DNA of 64,000 nucleotides from Zygaena filipendulae (GCA_907165275.2 OU015660.1:444001-508000), one strand, 5' to 3'; shown: positions 34,085 through 44,908, counted from the stretch's first letter. The notes: generated by a model not told the origin, from the sequence alone. Numbers and translations: made by a program.

Positions 34085-34810
34085 GTTGCAAAAACTATCA
34101 CACTTAAGCAATAATTTTGAAAGAGCTTTTTTATAGGAAATTTCACCGTCTATAATTTTTATTTGAAACGTTTTTCGAAATTTTGAACATTTTTATCTAA
34201 ATTTTGCACTTTGGCGCGTTTTTTGCAAAGACTATCACAACGATGCAAAAATGTTGATAAAAGTTTTTTGTAGAGAATTTAATTGTCTACAACTTTTATT
34301 TAAAATATTTTTAGTTATATTGAACCGTTTAGGGTAATATTGCACCTTTTTATCAAAATTTTTCACTTTGGCGCGTTTTTTTCCAAAAACTATCACACCG
34401 ATGCCAAAATGTTAGAAAAATTTTTATGTAGGAAACTCTATTGTCTATAATTTTTATTTGGAATATTTTTCGATATTTCGAACCATTCAGGGAGATATTG
34501 TAAATTTTTATATAAATTTCGCACTTTGGCGCGTTTTTTGGAAAAACTATCACACTGATTTGAAAATTTTAAAAGAGCTTTTTTGTAGATTTCATTCTTT
34601 ATAATTTATATTTTGAATGTTTTAATCGATACTTCGAACCATTCGGGGTATCGATTTTGCACTTTGACGCGTTTTTTGCAAAAACCATCGCACCGATGCA
34701 AAAATGTTCCGAGAGCTTTTTTGTAGGAAATTTTACTGTCTATTATTTTTGTTTCGAATGTTTTTCGATATTTCAAACCATTTAGGAGATATTTTCAAAA
34801 AAGTGTTATT
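34085..34810. repeat. ~150-bp tandem repeat inside P-like copy 1
   Basis: About five diverged units, each holding TTTTGCACTTTGGCGCGTTTT, GCAAAAACTATCACACCGATG-like and TTTTTCGATATTTCGAACC-like segments, at about 34210, 34365, 34525 and 34665 for the GGCGCG landmark. AT-rich with a conserved GCGCG core. Confidence 0.85.
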
Positions 34811-35350
34811 TGAGCTTTTGCAATTTTTTTTTCTGGTGGTTTAGAGATACGACTCTTTGGGATATTAAATACCGAGTACTCTCACGAATTTTCCCTTTGG
34901 GCCTATATTTGGTGCTATATTTGGTTCTAATATTATAGAAACATTGGAAATAACCTTTGGATATCCGTTTCACACCACACGACGAAGTCTTTTGTTTGTG
35001 TAATAAAAATCGTCATCATCGGCATTGAGCATACTACGCTGTGCACTGTTGGATTCCACGATGGCTCATTCCGGCTTACTCTAATTACTTCTATCCACTT
35101 CTCTTTTTAATGGCTTTATTCGGGAACGTTAAAAATATAGGTTTTTGAAGTTATGATAAAACATGGAAAATAAAAATTAACGCCTATTCACACTAAAGTT
35201 AAAATAAAAATAGGTCAATTAACGTTCTTACATTACGTTCCACGTCACATTAACTTACCCAATAAATGGGGACTATGGTGACGCTTAGTAGTGGCAACAC
35301 TTGTAGAAGTTTAGCTGTCATAAAAAATATGGATTTTTAAGTTTACTTAC

Positions 35351-35427
35351 GTATGAAATGTGATACCATCCTGCTTCTTATTTTTCGTAGATTGGTTTTT
35401 ACACCCTCTCTCTATACAATTCGTCAT
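35351..35427 (-). CDS. THAP-domain first exon remnant of P-like transposase
   Basis: 25 codons from ATG: MTNCIERGCKNQS... ending GITFH, then donor GTAAGT. Cys4 and Cys9 and the terminal Phe-His match the start of a C2CH THAP zinc finger, the DNA-binding domain of P-element transposase. No second exon recognised inside the element, so this is probably a relic. Confidence 0.6.
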
Positions 35428-35625
35428 ATTTTATTGAATCATTACGAATTATTACAGCGTGACACTCCGAGCGCCGGAATATCTCGACTGACAAGGTAAG
35501 GCATAGTTTCGTTATAAATGTGTGCGTGTCGCTGTGCATGTACACGCCGAGGCAGAGTTTTATCGGCTTCAAATGTTTGTTAACAGCGCTCCGTCTTGAC
35601 TTTTAATTTCGTCTGAGCAGTCGAC

Positions 35626-37585
35626 AACGATCACAGAGAGTAGAGACCCAGATGACAGAACACACAATATGACAACGATTGACGTTTGAGTTTTGACCAG
35701 AAATTAAAATGTGGTTCTGCCTGACATTGGCATTGAACACTTATCCAAGGCGTCTGTTGCCATATTGATAAACAAAATTTTAACAAAAAAATTAAAACCG
35801 ACTTCCAAAAACACAAAACTAAAAATAAAAAGCTAAAAATAACAAAATACCGATTTAATCCAAAAGACAAAAACACACGTAATATTATTATTGGTTTGTG
35901 CTACCACTGATCGGTTTGAATTTGGTGACACCCACATGGGTTGTTCTGCTCACGAAGAGCTGGTGGCGGGAGTCGACTTAGCCCATCTTCCCCCTCCATA
36001 TTTGGCTTGTCACATTACATACATTGCATATACAGACAGACAGACAGAAAAAAAAATTCGGACATAGGATTATACACTTAATGGTGATCCTGCTCCTTCG
36101 CAAACCGCGCTACAGTGTGAAGTAACCTGGAGAATCTCGTGAACATTATATTTGTGGTGTGAAGTGTGATTGTGACTCCGGCGCCGGCTTGGACTTCAAA
36201 CAAAGAACGCAGGTTGGTACACTAGTCCTATCCACCTACACCCCTTAGTTTTGCGAGACAATTCAACAATTAGCTTAAATTACCGCTTTTCCAAAAATAC
36301 AGTCCACTAAATCTAAAATTTTAAGTTAGTCGATAATATCGACCAAAAAATGTTTAAAATGTTACACGAAACCCGGGTAATTAAATTATACCTAGTATTT
36401 GACGTATTAATTTGACGTATAATGGAGGAAAATTATTATGCGTTTTGAACAAATTAAACGAAATATTATTGAATATTTTACAAATAGCGGTGCATTAACT
36501 TTGCGAATATATTATATATTTATTTTATTACGGTTCTAATCCGGCTCAAAGGTACCAAAAAAGGATTAATTAGCAGTGTAAACAAGTCGGTCTGTAAATT
36601 AGGACCGGTATGTAATATGTCATTTAGGGACACTCCTGGCGCCTCCACCAGGTAGGTAATAGATACGCAATAATATTTTAGGTTATAATTTTTCGATTTC
36701 AATCAGAATCATAGTGGTATTGTTAATAATTTTAATCATCTTTCGACAGCTTAACGATTCGTTACTCACGGCCGCACTCAGAGTAGTTTTAATGATTACT
36801 TAATTTTAAGTAAAGATTAAACGAAACTGCTGCAATCAGAGATGTTCATTAGGTAAATAATAATAATAATCCACTTCGCAACACACAGATCTACTTGAAC
36901 CCACACTAAGCTTGTGTCGTGGAAACCAAGCAAACGTGGTATATAACGTGGTACGTGCGGCCGTTAGAATGTCAATTTGGCCAGGGAGATGAGTTCGAAT
37001 GCATCCAAAAATGACAGCAAAAGAGTTATACTTACGTAATTAATAGCACTGCAGTTAAAAAACAAAATATTTCGATTTTATTTTTTTTGTGTGTGCACTG
37101 TGCACTAATTAGACCTGCCATCACATTGGTCTCCTTGCAAACCTACCAAAAGTTTCTCAACCCCTACGGAAAATATTCATGAGTTATGAAGTTGTTTGAC
37201 TTTAAACCTTTGTGTTTTAATCAAACTTTTTTATACAAGCCGTTGCCTTGGTTTCATCCTCGTTACTTTCGGAATTCTCGCAGGAATTCTGAGATAAAAA
37301 GTGCCCTGTATCCTTTTCTGTATCTCTGCTCTGACAACGTGTGTGCGAACGTGATGATCGGTTGAGCAATGAGCAGTCAACTCGTGAAAGCGTAACCAAC
37401 AAACTCACATTTGACATTCGCATTTACTATATCATTTCATAAGAATGGTCATAAAAATTTCATAAAAAAAGTTCTTAATCGTATAAAAACTATTACAATG
37501 AGATTTATAAATAAGCACTGAAAAACGTGTAGCCGTCTGGACATTTTGGTTTATGATTTAAAGAAGTTTTTGTGAACAGTAAAAT
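35626..37585. other. Intergenic region, repeats only
   Basis: Holds a half copy of the palindromic element seen at 59095-59475 (about 35785-36000, ACCGACTTCCAAAAACACAA), a half foldback element (36765-36860), a partial SINE (36862-36955) and a Helitron-like fragment (37235-37420). No gene seen. Confidence 0.65.
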
Positions 37586-38461
37586 TTAATCACCAAAGCA
37601 TGGCACTTCGTTTTTGATCAGCTGCACAAGAAAACCACTGGCTGCATAAAATGGCGTATTGTCCACCCCGAATACAATACCTTGCAAATTGGGCAGATCA
37701 GCGACCTTGTTGAAACCATCCTTGCTTCTGTTGAACTCGTACAATGCATCGGGCGCACAAAGATATATCACACCGTTTCTATCGACCGATAAGGCTTTGC
37801 CTCTCATATTGGTAGTGCTAAATGAAGAGGAATACGCCGTCCCGGACATGCTAATAGCACCAACACCGACTGTGTCATCTTGCGTTAAGAACACGCATTT
37901 GTTATCATTCGTAAACACAATCTGTTTAATTTTAACATATTCGAGTCCATTGACTCTCGTATTCCCATAGTTATTGTACATGTAAATTTCGTTATTCGCC
38001 GTGACGTAGAACAAGCCGTTGTCGTTTACGCTGACGTCGATGACGTTATCTTGGCTTATACCGGTTTTCACAACAGTTTTGTTCGCGGGGTTCAGAGTGT
38101 AAATGCCATCGGAGGCGCCTATGTAAATAATGCCCTTCTTGTCATCGGCGCAATTCGTATTGGTGTTGTTAACAGCATTGATCATGTGAAATATTTTGTC
38201 GTCCACTGTTAAATATGCAGTTTTCGAACGCACTTTCTTGTCTATGTAAGTGTACGTGAAGTATAATTCCTTGATTCTATTTTCTCCTTGGAACCGGCGG
38301 AGGGCGGTCAGACTGCGGAGTTCCGTTACACCTTCTCTTAGGATACGCACATCGTAGTACGCTTCGTTTCTGAAAAATATCCCTTGGCAGTGTTTGTCGG
38401 CTTTCGCTATTGTTGCGAGTCCCAAAAGACAAGCTATGGTTAAGAGATGCGACACCATCAT
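37586..38461 (-). CDS. Ommochrome-binding-protein-like secreted protein
   Basis: 291 residues in a single coding exon. Residues 1-21 form a clear signal peptide (LLTIACLLGLATIAKA, cut before DKHC). The rest has repeated short beta-strand units of the type 'hYIGASDGIYTLNP', 'LFYVTANNEIYMY' and 'VIYLCAPDALYEF', a propeller-like pattern seen in lepidopteran ommochrome-binding proteins, haemolymph carriers of ommochrome pigment. Cysteines are few (C25, one mid-protein CADD, CVF, CAPD, CFG). A splice acceptor TATTTTCAG 18 bp upstream of the ATG implies a 5' UTR intron. The family call is from memory of the Manduca protein and should be read as family level; pigment binding is not shown. Confidence 0.8.
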   Translation of the reverse strand: MMVSHLLTIACLLGLATIAKADKHCQGIFFRNEAYYDVRILREGVTELRSLTALRRFQGENRIKELYFTYTYIDKKVRSKTAYLTVDDKIFHMINAVNNTNTNCADDKKGIIYIGASDGIYTLNPANKTVVKTGISQDNVIDVSVNDNGLFYVTANNEIYMYNNYGNTRVNGLEYVKIKQIVFTNDNKCVFLTQDDTVGVGAISMSGTAYSSSFSTTNMRGKALSVDRNGVIYLCAPDALYEFNRSKDGFNKVADLPNLQGIVFGVDNTPFYAASGFLVQLIKNEVPCFGD

Positions 38462-40432
38462 TACTTCTTTATATTAATCTGAAAATACATAAACATTCCA
38501 TTTAAATATTTTGCACTGATTTAAGCTAAGATATTTGCTTTGTAGAACTAAATAAATAAAATTAATTTGATTTGACGTTTTGAACAGGATCTTCGAGTTC
38601 GGGGATTAAAAGAATTCCGGGATTAAAAGTAGGTATACCTACTCTATGTTCTCAGTACCCCTGACAACGTGCATGCAAAATTTCATGATGACCGATTAAG
38701 CTGTTAAGGCGTAAAAGAGTAACAAACACAGAAACAAACAAACAAGTTGCTAGTGTTCCTCGGGCCGCAAAGAATATCAAATCTAGTAGATAAAGACTAG
38801 ACGCTTCTCGCTATATTACCCTTGAAACAAAAATATTTAAATACGTAAACAACGTTTGCAGAACAAAACTAAGTACAAGTGTCTTTGATAACCTCGACAA
38901 AGTTATCGCATTTTAGACTTATGCGCTATTTTTTTTTTTAAATATCTATATACAATCAAATCGTACAGTTGTAGTTAGTACAATTTTCAAATTTTCATCA
39001 GATTTGTATTTATTTATTTTTTATTTATTTATTTTTAGGAAGACCAGAGAGCTTTGAGAAAAAAAAAACATTGTACACAAAAATGGCAGTCTCCGCTAAT
39101 AGAAAATAGTATAAGTATACATTTAGACATCAAACTCAGAATAAAAGACAGACAGACAAACATCACGTTACAGAACGTACCTATATGATCACCAAAACTG
39201 TAGGTATTTGAGACAATTTTTGACCCAAATCCTTCTAAATAGTAAAATATTCCCATAAGCTGATCTAATGAACACTTCAATAGGTAAATACAAAGGGTAA
39301 ATAGAATTAAAAAAAAAAACATTAAATTTGGACGGTTACCGGAAAAAATCAGGCAAATACAAAAATAATGGGGAATTAATACAGAACATTATTTACTTTA
39401 AAGTAATTTAAACAGAAAGTAATAGTAGGTATTTTGATAAAAAGAAAAGAAAAAAATCTTATATTGATTTTAACGATGTTACAAGTGGTGAGAATAATTT
39501 AGAAAATATTGTAGAACAGTCTTTGTATGTTCTAACAGACGATTAACCAATGACAGGATAATTAATGAGTTAGTTACAAAGGAACTGCTAGTTGTTAGAC
39601 ACCGAAAACAAATGCAGATAAATTAAAGTATCTACTTAATTACTTAAAATGTATGGAATATGTACCTGCAAGAGGCAAGCGTCAGTCCGCGATGAGTGAA
39701 AAATAAAAATTGATTAGTTGGGCACGTAGTCCCGCTGAGTAGATAGATAAAATTAAGAGAGGTCACTCGAACATGGCTAGTGAATCACGTTTGGATACTC
39801 TTTTATGTAAACATTGTCTGCTACTATAGTAGAACACCAGAAACGAACTCTACTTTTCTATCTCTAAATCTTTAAATATTATAAATGCGAAAGTAACTCC
39901 ATCTGTCTGTTACGATTTCACGCCTTGGCGGCTCAACCAATCATCATAAAACATTGTCAGGGGTACAGAGAAGGGCATGGGGCTCTTTTTATCCCGGAAT
40001 TGCCGCAGAAACTCCGAAACTAACCCGGATGAAATCGCATGATGCATACGCGTTGTCAGGGGAACAGAAATGGACATAGGGTAGGTACTTTTTATTCTAA
40101 AATTCCCGCGGGATCTCCGAAATCACTACGGGTGAAATCGCGGGGTGCCTATACAGCTAGTGTTCCTATAATTTGAAAAAATATTCTTGACTATTTCAAA
40201 AAAATATTGAAATGCTTATAATCTTTTTGTAATTATAACATATTGTTTTAGCAAATAAATTTCTTTCTTTCCATGAACAGCGCTTATTTTTTATTATAAA
40301 TATCTTAATTAAATTGCAGGATTTGCAGGCATGCTTTATTATATCTTATTGTGTCTTTTAAATAGGTAAAACCTATTTTTCTAAATACTTACGGAATTCT
40401 AAATTAGTTTTCTTTGTCATCATTCCTTGCTT
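38462..40432. other. Intergenic region
   Basis: AT-rich. Helitron-like fragment at about 38590-38740 and a near-complete direct copy at about 39877-40162. Nothing else recognised. Confidence 0.6.
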
Positions 40433-40627
40433 TTAACCGGTAAAATATAGAGGCCATACAAAATTCGGCTGGTCATATTTGTACCCAGGCATCCAAGGCC
40501 AGTACTGCTTAGGTTTCACATTCATGAAGTTCAGCGGCTGGTTGCATTCGACGCAGCTATTGTACAAGTGGAGAGATCCAACTTGAGATATAAACAAGTA
40601 CAGATGTAGTATTTTATGAAATATCAT
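40433..40627 (-). CDS. Small secreted peptide, unknown
   Basis: 64 codons. Hydrophobic N-terminus (MIFHKILHLYLFISQVGS) looks like a signal peptide; the mature part has two Cys (CVEC) and an aromatic, Pro-rich tail (YWPWMPGYKYDQPNFVWP). An acceptor-like AAATTACAG lies about 10 bp before the ATG, the same arrangement as several neighbouring genes. I do not recognise a family. It could be a chance frame, but the composition is unlike random translation. Confidence 0.45.
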   Translation of the reverse strand: MIFHKILHLYLFISQVGSLHLYNSCVECNQPLNFMNVKPKQYWPWMPGYKYDQPNFVWPLYFTG

Positions 40628-40813
40628 TCTTTTTCACCTGTAATTTCAAAATATGACCGTTAAGTAGGTTTTTGCTGTACTCGTAGATAACTTCTTTAAT
40701 AAGAAAGTTACTGCGTTTATAAAGTTGTTCCGAAGTTTAAAGTTAGCCAAAAGTTTATAAAGTATGCATGATAACTAGGTAGAACTTTTGTTTAAACTTA
40801 AAAATAAATCCAC

Positions 40814-41152
40814 ATGTCCACTACACATCCACATGTGTCGGTAAAATCAGGTAAACTTCGGAAAACTTGGGGAAAATTTGTTTTGAAAAAACTGCTAAAT
40901 AAAGTCAAACATAGAAGTTCAAAATATTTTATTGAGAAAGTAGAAAAAAAATCATACAGAAGAGTCAAATTTGAAGAGCGTCACAAAAATAGCACCTTTT
41001 ATCGTATACGCAAATATTTTGTTATTAATTGTTCTTTCCTAAAAAATTGCTTCATAAATATTAAAGGCGTTTACTGTGAACTGTATGGTATAGTTTTTCC
41101 TGCTGATTTTAAGTATTATTTATATAAGACGATAGTGAAATCATTAAATTAA
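40814..41152 (+). CDS. Lys-rich ORF, doubtful
   Basis: 112 codons, strongly basic and rich in Lys, Phe and Tyr, with no signal peptide and no family recognised. Its stop lies 13 bp from the stop of the convergent gene at 41165. AT-rich DNA gives Lys/Phe-rich frames by chance, so this is only listed as possible. Confidence 0.22.
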   Translation: MSTTHPHVSVKSGKLRKTWGKFVLKKLLNKVKHRSSKYFIEKVEKKSYRRVKFEERHKNSTFYRIRKYFVINCSFLKNCFINIKGVYCELYGIVFPADFKYYLYKTIVKSLN

Positions 41153-41164
41153 TATCATAAATTC

Positions 41165-41857
41165 TCAATGTTCTCTAGTTTTCTTTATAAATCTCTTTCT
41201 ATCTCTAGATTTGTTCACCTTTAATGGCTGTGCCGCTTCTTGACTGTTTCGTGAAAATTCTTCTACACTATCACCTGTTAGTGTTGAGGGGTTCTTCTTT
41301 TTGCTCATTGCCAGCCAATCTCGCGCATTTTCCTTCTTTATCTTCTTTTTGTATACCACATAACCATCTTTTGTGACGTAAGATATAACTGGAGTTAATA
41401 CTTCTCTGCGTTTACCTATGCTTATTTCTTTTCTCGATCTAAAAGCCTTTCTTCTTTCTTTTTTAGAACTTCTAAATGAAGCTTCGTCAGAGTCGTAGTC
41501 GGATGAATCGATTTTCTTTTTAATCTGCTTCCTTCTTTTAGATCTTCTACGTTTGTTGGAGTTTTTATTGTAATAAGGCATTACTACAACTGGCAGTTTA
41601 GCTGGTGGTAAAGGCATAGGTACTGGCATCATTGGTCCAGACATCATGGGTCTAGACATCGTTTGTCCTGGCATCATGTGTCTTGGCATCATATGTCCTT
41701 GTAATCTTGGTCCTTGCAACATTTGCCCAGGCAATTGTTGCATTTGCTGAGGCATTTGAGGTCCCGAATAAAGCGGTGATTGGTAAAATTGTGACTTAAC
41801 TGGTACTATGTAATATAATAGTCCAATTGTTACAAATATTATTATTTGCAAATCCAT
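41165..41857 (-). CDS. Charged Pro/Met-rich secreted protein, member A
   Basis: 230 residues. Signal peptide (IIIFVTIGLLYYIVPVKS), then a Met/Pro/Gln-rich stretch with MMPGQTMSRPMMSGPMM-like short repeats, then KLPVVVMPYY, a polybasic block (KRRRSKRRKQIKKK), an acidic DSSDYDSDEASF block, a second basic block, and the C-terminal module TPVISYVTKDGYVVYKKKI followed by ARDWL. Tail basic. A TATA-like TTATAAAT lies about 45 bp upstream of the ATG region. Head-to-head with member B (843 bp between starts). No known domain. By composition, an extracellular structural or matrix protein is the likeliest guess. Confidence 0.8.
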   Translation of the reverse strand: MDLQIIIFVTIGLLYYIVPVKSQFYQSPLYSGPQMPQQMQQLPGQMLQGPRLQGHMMPRHMMPGQTMSRPMMSGPMMPVPMPLPPAKLPVVVMPYYNKNSNKRRRSKRRKQIKKKIDSSDYDSDEASFRSSKKERRKAFRSRKEISIGKRREVLTPVISYVTKDGYVVYKKKIKKENARDWLAMSKKKNPSTLTGDSVEEFSRNSQEAAQPLKVNKSRDRKRFIKKTREH

Positions 41858-42700
41858 TTAAATGGATATTATAATACGGTTCCTAAACAACGCTTCATTT
41901 ATAAGTGCACATAATTTAAATTTTATATTTCTAAATACTGAAACGAATTAGGTAAACGCTCTCGAATGTTGTTCGCGACTAAAAAATTTTTCCGTTTTGC
42001 AAACATATAAGTACTAACCTATTGATTGCGTCACAAATCACAATAGTTTTGATGAAAGTTACGTCACCACATCTCTAGTTCATAGTTTTTGGCACTAACT
42101 TTCCTTTAATCTTTTCGAAATTTTCGTTTATTTTAAACTCGTCTTGCATATGCCACTTCATAATCGTGTACACAAACAAGCGTTCTAAAACTATTACTTA
42201 TATAATAGTGAAAATGTCCTCTCCAATAACCATTGTTTATTCAATATACCTACATTACGTAAGGATCACTATTGTGAAGTCAAAGATTAGAGTCGTATTG
42301 TTGTCGGTTTAAAAATCGATCAGCTCAAGTATTATAAAATCAATTCACCCGTTTGTATTCGGTACAGATGTGTTTTTGGTTCCTAAAATTTAAATGCTTA
42401 GTGCAAATGGAAAACTGTAAGTGACATTTTATAACTTTGCTATAATACTGGAAGAGGACCTGAATTGACCTGATGTACCTGGAGGCTATGATTAAAACGA
42501 AGACTTTTTCTTCTATTATATGTATTAATAACAATTAAACTAGAATGTGTATATAATGTATATTTATGTGTATTTATTTATTTTATTTGTACCGTGAACA
42601 AATCATAAAACTATGGTACTTGGCAATAATCAAAACCTTGACTTGAATTGTGTTGTTAAAACTTTATTAATGAAGTTTAATTTACTTTCAGATAAATATA
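41858..42700. promoter_or_regulatory. Shared divergent promoter region of members A and B
   Basis: 843 bp between two divergent starts. Contains a TATA-like TTATAAAT (about 41900, minus) for A and an acceptor TTTACTTTCAG at about 42680-42690 implying a 5' UTR intron for B. The rest is AT-rich with no recognised repeat, unusual for this window. Confidence 0.5.
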
Positions 42701-43759
42701 ATGGCTAAGAGAGCGAATTTAATTCTCATCGTACTCTATATGAGGACGTCTCTGTCCAAGGATCCGGAACTGCCCCCGTGTCCGACAAACATAAACTATT
42801 TTCCTCAAATCTTGCCGATGCACTGCCGCATGACACGAAGTGCAAACTTACCGTCTTTCCCTAACCAACTCCCCACACTACCTCCAATTCTCCCACCTTT
42901 TTATCAAAATCCACCTGCCGATAAACAACCTGAACCAATACCTATACCCATGCCACCTGGCATGTCAGCCATGCCTCCTGGCATGCCAGGTATGCCTCCT
43001 GGGATGCCAGGTATGCCACCCGGTGTGCCCTTTCCTATGCCCATGCCAATGCCTCCAATGGGAATGCCTCCGATGCCAATGATGCCAATGCAACCACCGG
43101 CACATAAACTGCCAGTTATCGTAATGCCATTCTATTCTCCAGATCCTTCATTTAAAAAATCACCTGGTGGTAGAATTCCTCCATTAGGAGTGATAAAGAG
43201 AAAAATTGCCGTTAATAAAAGAAGAAGAAGGAGAAGAAAACCATATTATTCTGACACAGATTATAACAGTGACACCGAGACAGAGAGTGATACTTCTACG
43301 GATACTTCCTCTGACACGTCAAGAGATGATGGATCCTCTGACAATAGTTTCTGGAGATCTAGAAACAATTTCAGAAGAAATTTAGGAAGACTCATTAAAA
43401 ATAAAAAAAAGAAGCACAGTAAAAGGAGACAAAATTTACTAACCCCAGTATTACAATACGTAACTAAAGACGGTTATGTAATATTTGAAAAGAAAATAAG
43501 TAACGGAGAAGCAAAAGATTGGTTGAAAATGAAGAATGGGAATAATAATAAAGTGATACAGAAGACAAAAGATCACGAAAACGAGAATGAAGAAGAAAAC
43601 AGTAGCACTAACATTGATGTTGGAAAAGTAATAATAGAAAATAACAAAGACAACGACATTATTACGGATGACGTTGAAATTAAAACACAAAGGAATGCGA
43701 TTGCAAACAAGCAACGTCTACATAGAAATGCTTTAAAAAAGAAAAACAACAAAAACTAA
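42701..43759 (+). CDS. Charged Pro/Met-rich secreted protein, member B
   Basis: 352 residues, the longest member. Hydrophobic leader (NLILIVLYMRTSLS), two cysteines (CPTN, HCRM), then Pro-rich DNA with tandem MPPGMPG units and alternating PMPMPMPP (about residues 80-135), KLPVIVMPFYSP, polybasic NKRRRRRRKP, a 35-residue Asp/Ser/Thr block (TDYNSDTETESDTSTDTSSD), a second basic block, and the C-terminal module TPVLQYVTKDGYVIFEKKI with AKDWL. The tail is Asn/Glu/Lys-rich. Possible Ser/Thr phosphorylation sites are many in the acidic block. ATG chosen as the first after the acceptor at 42690. Best alignment partner is member A. Confidence 0.85.
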   Translation: MAKRANLILIVLYMRTSLSKDPELPPCPTNINYFPQILPMHCRMTRSANLPSFPNQLPTLPPILPPFYQNPPADKQPEPIPIPMPPGMSAMPPGMPGMPPGMPGMPPGVPFPMPMPMPPMGMPPMPMMPMQPPAHKLPVIVMPFYSPDPSFKKSPGGRIPPLGVIKRKIAVNKRRRRRRKPYYSDTDYNSDTETESDTSTDTSSDTSRDDGSSDNSFWRSRNNFRRNLGRLIKNKKKKHSKRRQNLLTPVLQYVTKDGYVIFEKKISNGEAKDWLKMKNGNNNKVIQKTKDHENENEEENSSTNIDVGKVIIENNKDNDIITDDVEIKTQRNAIANKQRLHRNALKKKNNKN

Positions 43760-44110
43760 CCAAATTTTTATTAGAATGCAAATTTATCATAATTTAACAT
43801 TTTTATTTTTGTACTTGTTTGCTTACCGATAAAAACTATTCATACAATTTTTCATTTTATGTGTTTTATTTCCATGAAACGAAAAAATATACCTACTGCT
43901 GATATCAAAGATAAAAAACATTTATAGTTTCAGTACTTTTGATACTTTAAATTTATTTCAAAGTTTAAAAAGTAAACAATAAGCTTACAATAAATAAATA
44001 ATCTTACAATATTTCATTAAGAAAATCGACATTAATTTATGAAATTTTAAAGTTAATTCGTATTGTAAAAGAAAAGAATTAATTTTTATAATTTACAGTC
44101 TTCGAATACT

Positions 44111-44908
44111 ATGAAATTGTTTTTAAATATTAGTTCAGACAGTAAACTAATACTATCATTAGCTGTTATACTAATTATATTGCCAAAAGAAAACAATGGC
44201 CAATTTGCAATGCCAATGTATCCTGCACCACCTCCAATGCCAGTACCCGTACCGGTAGCTGTGCCAGCGGCTATCTTTTTGCAACAGGAAGACAAATCTA
44301 CCACCACAACGACTACAACGCCAAAACCAGCTAAGTATATAGCTATCCCTCTACCAGTACCAATGCCTGGACCAGCATTTGCACTGCCCATGGCATTTGC
44401 ACCATCATTAGCTCGACCATCACCTGTAATCGTAGTACCATTCCCACCTCCCCGTCCTGCTGCTATAGCTTGTTCACGATCCACTAAAACGTGTGAAGAA
44501 TCAGAATCAAGTGAATCGACTAGTAGTAGCAGCAGCGAGAATAGTGATAGTTACTCGTACGTAGTCAGGAAACGGAGCAGACGTCAAAGAAAGAGGAAAA
44601 AGAAATCAAAAAGATATAAAAGGACATTTAGGAGTCACGTAAAAAGTTTCAGACGACATAACAGTGAAAGTAACGAAGGTGAATTGATAAAGCCAGTCCT
44701 TAGTTATGTATCGAAAAACGGTGATGTTAAGTTTGAAACTAAAATAAGTCATAATGACGCAAAAGAGTTACTCGGTGAGAAAAGAGGGAAAGCTGATGGT
44801 GGGAATGTGGTACGCATTGTAAAAAACGTCGAAAATACAGAAACATCCGAGGAAAATTATAAAGGTGGTTCTTCTATGCCTGAAGGATTTAAACTTAGAA
44901 GTAAATAG
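44111..44908 (+). CDS. Charged Pro-rich secreted protein, member C
   Basis: 265 residues. Signal-like hydrophobic N-terminus (LILSLAVILIILPKENNG), Pro/Met/Val/Ala-rich region with PMPVPVPVAVPA and PLPVPMPGPA, a Thr run, SPVIVVPFPPP, CSRSTKTCEE with two Cys, an acidic Ser/Glu block (ESSESTSSSSSENSDS), a long basic block (RKRSRRQRKRKKKSKRYKR) and the C-terminal module KPVLSYVSKNGDVKFETKI with AKELL. An acceptor TAATTTACAG lies 13 bp upstream of the ATG. Compared with A and B, the block order is acidic then basic only. Confidence 0.83.
   Translation: MKLFLNISSDSKLILSLAVILIILPKENNGQFAMPMYPAPPPMPVPVPVAVPAAIFLQQEDKSTTTTTTTPKPAKYIAIPLPVPMPGPAFALPMAFAPSLARPSPVIVVPFPPPRPAAIACSRSTKTCEESESSESTSSSSSENSDSYSYVVRKRSRRQRKRKKKSKRYKRTFRSHVKSFRRHNSESNEGELIKPVLSYVSKNGDVKFETKISHNDAKELLGEKRGKADGGNVVRIVKNVENTETSEENYKGGSSMPEGFKLRSK

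Larger units (their letters stand above)
33839..35617 (-). mobile_element. P-element-like transposon, non-autonomous, copy 1
   Basis: 1779 bp. Inverted ends CTCAG(TCAG)ACGAAATAAAAAG and CTTTTAATTTCGTCTGAG, with an exact 8-bp duplication CAGTCGAC at 33831-33838 and 35618-35625. The left end carries a 4-bp TCAG repeat. On the minus strand near the right end there is a THAP-like first exon (35427-35351); THAP plus an 8-bp duplication is the P-element signature. No long transposase frame. It lies 280 bp upstream of the Mekk1 start codon. The same ends delimit 58072-59789. Confidence 0.87.

Noticed and set aside
37659..37970. 103-codon plus-strand ORF
   Set aside because: Antisense shadow of the ommochrome-binding-protein-like gene.
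42840..43082. Cys/Leu-rich plus-strand ORF
   Set aside because: Alternative frame of the MPPGMPG repeat in member B.
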